Positions 61,542-64,000 of a stretch of DNA of 64,000 nt are shown in pieces. The stretch is from Parasphingopyxis algicola (GTDB lineage Bacteria; Pseudomonadota; Alphaproteobacteria; Sphingomonadales; Sphingomonadaceae). Within the stretch, counting starts at the first letter, position 1; each line of letters opens with the position of its first letter. The notes below the pieces were generated by a model. The model saw nothing but the letters and a program-made list of their open reading frames with translations. It did no database searches and had not been told where the DNA came from. Location of the stretch: assembly GCF_013378075.1 (NCBI RefSeq), contig NZ_CP051131.1, forward strand, positions 2,802,501 through 2,866,500, written 5' to 3'. The translations under genes and the position numbers were made by a program.

Positions 61542-62170
61542 AGGCATGGATTTTGGGCGCGGGATTGGTGTTCGGCGCGAGCGCGGCTTGCGCGCGTCAA
61601 TCGGCAAACGAGGAGGCGGCGTCGCCGGGTGTCGCTGTACCGACCGAACGCGCGCCGACCGACTTCCGGCGCAGCACATTGATCGTGCGCGATATCGATG
61701 CTTCGCTGGCGCTGTATCGCGACGTGCTGGGTTTCACGGTCAATTACGATACCGAGGTGACGACGTCCGGCGTGGCGCTGCCGGCCGGAGAACCGGGCGC
61801 GCGGGCGCGGCTCGTGCTCGCCAACGCCAACGATCCCTGGATCGGCTGGATCGGCTTCATGCAATGGGTCGAACCGGCGTTGCCCGATCCCGGCCCCTAT
61901 CCGACCCGGCTCGGCATCGGCGATCATGTGATGATCATGAACACCGACGATGCCGAGGCGCGCTGCGCGGCCGCCGCCGAAGTGCCCGGCGTCACCATGA
62001 CGGCGCCGGCGCGTATGCAGGAATATCCCGGGCGTGACGGTGCGCCGCCGATCCGCGTTATCGGCTGCAACATTTTCGATCCGGACGGCAATCTGATCGA
62101 AATCAACCAGCTGCTGCGCGAAGGCGAGGACGTGCCAGCCAGCCTCCAACCGAACGAGACAGCCGAATAA
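61538..62170 (+). CDS. exported VOC/glyoxalase-fold protein
   Basis: A 210-residue protein. A signal peptide (ILGAGLVFGASAACA) precedes one VOC domain: RRSTLIVRDIDASLALYRDVLGFTVNYDTE and GCNIFDPDGNLIEINQL. VOC proteins bind metals and act as lyases, isomerases or dioxygenases, or just bind ligands. It appears periplasmic. Overlaps on both sides (ATGA, TAATG) show co-translation with the dehydrogenase and the next gene. Confidence 0.82.
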   Translation: MKAWILGAGLVFGASAACARQSANEEAASPGVAVPTERAPTDFRRSTLIVRDIDASLALYRDVLGFTVNYDTEVTTSGVALPAGEPGARARLVLANANDPWIGWIGFMQWVEPALPDPGPYPTRLGIGDHVMIMNTDDAEARCAAAAEVPGVTMTAPARMQEYPGRDGAPPIRVIGCNIFDPDGNLIEINQLLREGEDVPASLQPNETAE

Positions 62171-63426
62171 TGGCGGGCTGGCCGCTTCTGCTTGCCGGTC
62201 TGTTGCAGGGCGGCGTCATTGCGTCCGAACCGTGCACCGATCCAGTCTATATGGTGGTGGCCGGCCCGACCCATGACCGCGAGCGCATGATGGCCTATGG
62301 TCAGGCGATCGCGGACTCGCAGATTTACGACCGCCTCGGCGCCTATTACATCAATTCGCCGCGCGCCGTCGCGACGTTCGAGGGCGATGCGCCGCCCGGC
62401 TATGCGACGCTGATCGTGCGATTTCCCTGTCTCGCCAATGCCCGGACCTTCTGGAACAGCGATGTTTATCAGAACGAGATCTTGCCGCTGCGCCAGAATC
62501 CGAGCGCGGGGGATTATTTCGTGACCGTGTATCCGGAAATGCCCCTGCGGCCGGAGATGGTCGGCAAGGTCGGAGAGGCCGAATATCTCGTGCGGTTCGA
62601 GGGCGGCGATATTCCGGAACGGCCCGTCTATGCCGATCCGCCGGGCCTCGTGCTCGGTGTCGATGCGGATTCGGCGGAACTGGCCGCGCCTTCGCCCGGT
62701 TGGCCAGCGGCGCGTCTCTTGCGGCGCGACGAGACGACCGGCGAATCATGGCGGCTCGCGGCTGAGCGGGCGTCGGACTTCGACGGCGGCGTTGCACCGG
62801 CGCTGACCGAGATTTACGTCACGCGCGGATCGATGCGCTTCGCGCGGGTCGCGCTCGGTCCGGGCGACTATGCGCGGCTCGGCACCGGTTACGATATGGG
62901 CGAAGTCCGGCTCGGCGAAGACAGCGCGGTGCTGCTGTTTCGCTATCCGGACGGCGCGCCCGCCAGTCCGCAGCCCGAACCGCTGGTCGTCCGCGAAGCC
63001 GATACCGAATGGACGGCCGGAACCGTCGCGCGCGATGCCGGGGCCGAGGCGCGCGATGCCGGGGCCGAGGCGCCGCTGATGATCCGGCGGCTTTTCACCG
63101 ATCCCGAAACCGGCGCGCGGACGCATCTCGTGCGGCTGGCGGCGGGCGTATCGGTGCCCTGGGAAATCCATACCACGGCCGAGGAGGGCTATCTGCTCGA
63201 GGGCGATTACGTCCTTGCCGAATGCCTGCCGAGCGGGCGGCGCGATTACGACTATACGCCCGGCGGCTATTTCTACCGCCCGGCCGGTATCTTGCACAGC
63301 GGCCCCGACTCGACGACAACGACCGGCGCGACCTGGCTGATCCGGACGCCGCGTACGCTCGACGCGCTCTTCTACCCGGCCTGTCCGAGCGCGCCCGCAT
63401 CCCTTGAAGAGGAGGAAAGCCCATGA
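62170..63426 (+). CDS. DUF1330-like / cupin protein, probably exported
   Basis: A 418-residue protein. A short hydrophobic start (LLLAGLLQGGVIAS) suggests export. A DUF1330-like ferredoxin fold spans about 25-110 (CLANARTFWNSDVYQNEILPLRQ), then two cupin-like halves; the second has VSVPWEIHTTAEEGYLLEGDYVLAE and GGYFYRPAGILHSGP, a metal-cupin pattern. A 21-bp tandem duplication at 63030-63071 gives ARDAGAE repeated in the linker. It overlaps both neighbours. Function unknown. Confidence 0.7.
   Translation: MAGWPLLLAGLLQGGVIASEPCTDPVYMVVAGPTHDRERMMAYGQAIADSQIYDRLGAYYINSPRAVATFEGDAPPGYATLIVRFPCLANARTFWNSDVYQNEILPLRQNPSAGDYFVTVYPEMPLRPEMVGKVGEAEYLVRFEGGDIPERPVYADPPGLVLGVDADSAELAAPSPGWPAARLLRRDETTGESWRLAAERASDFDGGVAPALTEIYVTRGSMRFARVALGPGDYARLGTGYDMGEVRLGEDSAVLLFRYPDGAPASPQPEPLVVREADTEWTAGTVARDAGAEARDAGAEAPLMIRRLFTDPETGARTHLVRLAAGVSVPWEIHTTAEEGYLLEGDYVLAECLPSGRRDYDYTPGGYFYRPAGILHSGPDSTTTTGATWLIRTPRTLDALFYPACPSAPASLEEEESP
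63030..63071 (+). repeat. 21-bp tandem duplication within a coding region
   Basis: Two identical 21-base units side by side encode a duplicated seven-residue linker (ARDAGAE twice) without breaking the frame. Recent slippage is likely, since both copies match exactly. Confidence 0.9.
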
Positions 63427-64000
63427 CCCCGACCCTGCAGCATGCGATGAAACCCGAGCTGACGGTGGAAGAGGCCGCGCGCGGCCGGTTCGTCTCGGGT
63501 ATCCGCAGCCTGATCCTCAACGATCTCGCCGCCGATATGCGCGCCGGTTACGACAAGCGCGCCGAACCGGCATTCCGCCGCGAGCATGGCCGCGCGCCCG
63601 AAACGAGCCGCGAGGCGCATCTCGCGTTGCGCGGCGACCCGGCTTTCAACATCTACAGCGCGATGCGGGTCCAGGCGCAGAAGATGGTCTGGGCGAGCGT
63701 CGCCGATATCGTCGAACGCGATCTGGAGCGGATGGAAGCGGAAGCGGCGAAGGTTTCCGATGCGCCGGGCTCGCTGACGCTCGATGCCGATATGGCCGTG
63801 CCGCGCAATGTCGATGCGATCGACGTGCACCTGATGCCGGGCTCTTATACGCGCGGCGCGGATTCCCTCGAGGCCGGTGCGGTGTACGATCAGGGGCTGG
63901 CGGTCTTCTCGATGGGGCTGATGGGCGCCAATCTCGACGATATCGGGCTGTCGATGGCGCGCTATGTTCGCGGCAAATATCCGGACTTCGCGCCGCGCGA
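63423..64000 (+). CDS. probable SAM-dependent methyltransferase N-terminus (partial)
   Basis: The first 192 codons of a gene running off the right edge. It starts at ATG 63423, overlapping the preceding stop (ATGA), and so continues the operon. The visible part has helical YDKRAEPAFRREHGRAPETS and then DVHLMPGSYTRGADSLEAGAVYDQG and MARYVRGKYPDFAPR. That ending is how some class I methyltransferases lead into their SAM motif, which would begin just past the window. Assignment is from memory of such proteins and is tentative. Confidence 0.5.
   Translation, partial: MTPTLQHAMKPELTVEEAARGRFVSGIRSLILNDLAADMRAGYDKRAEPAFRREHGRAPETSREAHLALRGDPAFNIYSAMRVQAQKMVWASVADIVERDLERMEAEAAKVSDAPGSLTLDADMAVPRNVDAIDVHLMPGSYTRGADSLEAGAVYDQGLAVFSMGLMGANLDDIGLSMARYVRGKYPDFAPR

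Noticed and set aside
1-64000. CRISPR arrays, tRNA or rRNA genes, prophage or insertion sequences
   Set aside because: No regularly spaced repeats, cloverleaf-like segments, rRNA sequence or transposase/integrase motifs were recognised by reading; a dedicated scan was not possible.

Overview
The window looks like chromosomal DNA of a high-GC alphaproteobacterium, most likely a sphingomonad (order Sphingomonadales). The signs are three TonB-dependent receptors and a DcaP-like porin, dense operons with ATGA/TGATG stop-start overlaps, several palindromic REP-like intergenic repeats, and regulators sitting beside catabolic genes. No rRNA, tRNA, CRISPR array, prophage or transposase was seen. No gap longer than 300 bases lacks a gene; the larger gaps (33817-34038, 7431-7615, 18644-18835, 22543-22722) are covered in the entries.

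Region 1 (1-6050): a leftward operon encodes a fused E1 alpha/beta 2-oxoacid dehydrogenase, a free-standing lipoyl-domain carrier, a TonB receptor and an alpha/beta-hydrolase-fold protein whose nucleophile is alanine. An IclR-type regulator faces it across a perfect inverted repeat. Region 2 (6057-18643): an acetate-use cluster with a porin, acetyl-CoA synthetase, a LuxR-type response regulator (CrbR-like), a symporter-fused hybrid kinase (CrbS-like), an acetate-type symporter with its DUF4212 partner, a DEDD exonuclease and a cNMP/CBS/nucleotidyltransferase protein. A similar 15-base motif lies upstream of both acs and the symporter genes.

Region 3 (18836-33816) is mixed. It holds a DUF3604 lipoprotein / peptidyl-prolyl isomerase / HupE trio, a giant FecR-TPR-barrel protein with a CHASE2 adenylate cyclase, a DUF2975-HTH pair behind a 27-bp palindrome, a GT2 glycosyltransferase, a sulfotransferase-TPR-GT2 fusion and a queuosine-precursor transporter. 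Region 4 (34039-39879): a mechanosensitive channel, nucleoside salvage genes (PfkB-type kinase, LOG-family hydrolase, CNT transporter), a 2OG-Fe(II) oxygenase and cytidine deaminase. A 114-bp copy of the transporter gene's leader and first codons sits in front of the kinase.

Region 5 (39937-64000) appears to be a catabolic supercluster. A near-perfect 16-18 bp palindrome (ATTTGTCCGGACAAAT) occurs in front of two TonB receptor genes and between two divergent operons. The leftward operon has a double hydrolase-fold protein, a DUF3598-like protein, a LeuCD-type hydratase, an HMG-CoA-lyase-family lyase and a CaiB/BaiF CoA-transferase. The rightward operon has an isochorismatase-like amidase, two PuuE/imidase-like deacetylase-fold enzymes, an aldehyde dehydrogenase, a VOC protein, a DUF1330/cupin protein and the start of a probable methyltransferase. 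I infer a shared pathway that opens an imide or amide and channels a substituted malate, through its CoA ester, to acyl-CoA plus a 2-oxoacid. The substrate is unknown and the GntR-like regulator such a palindrome would suit is not in the window.
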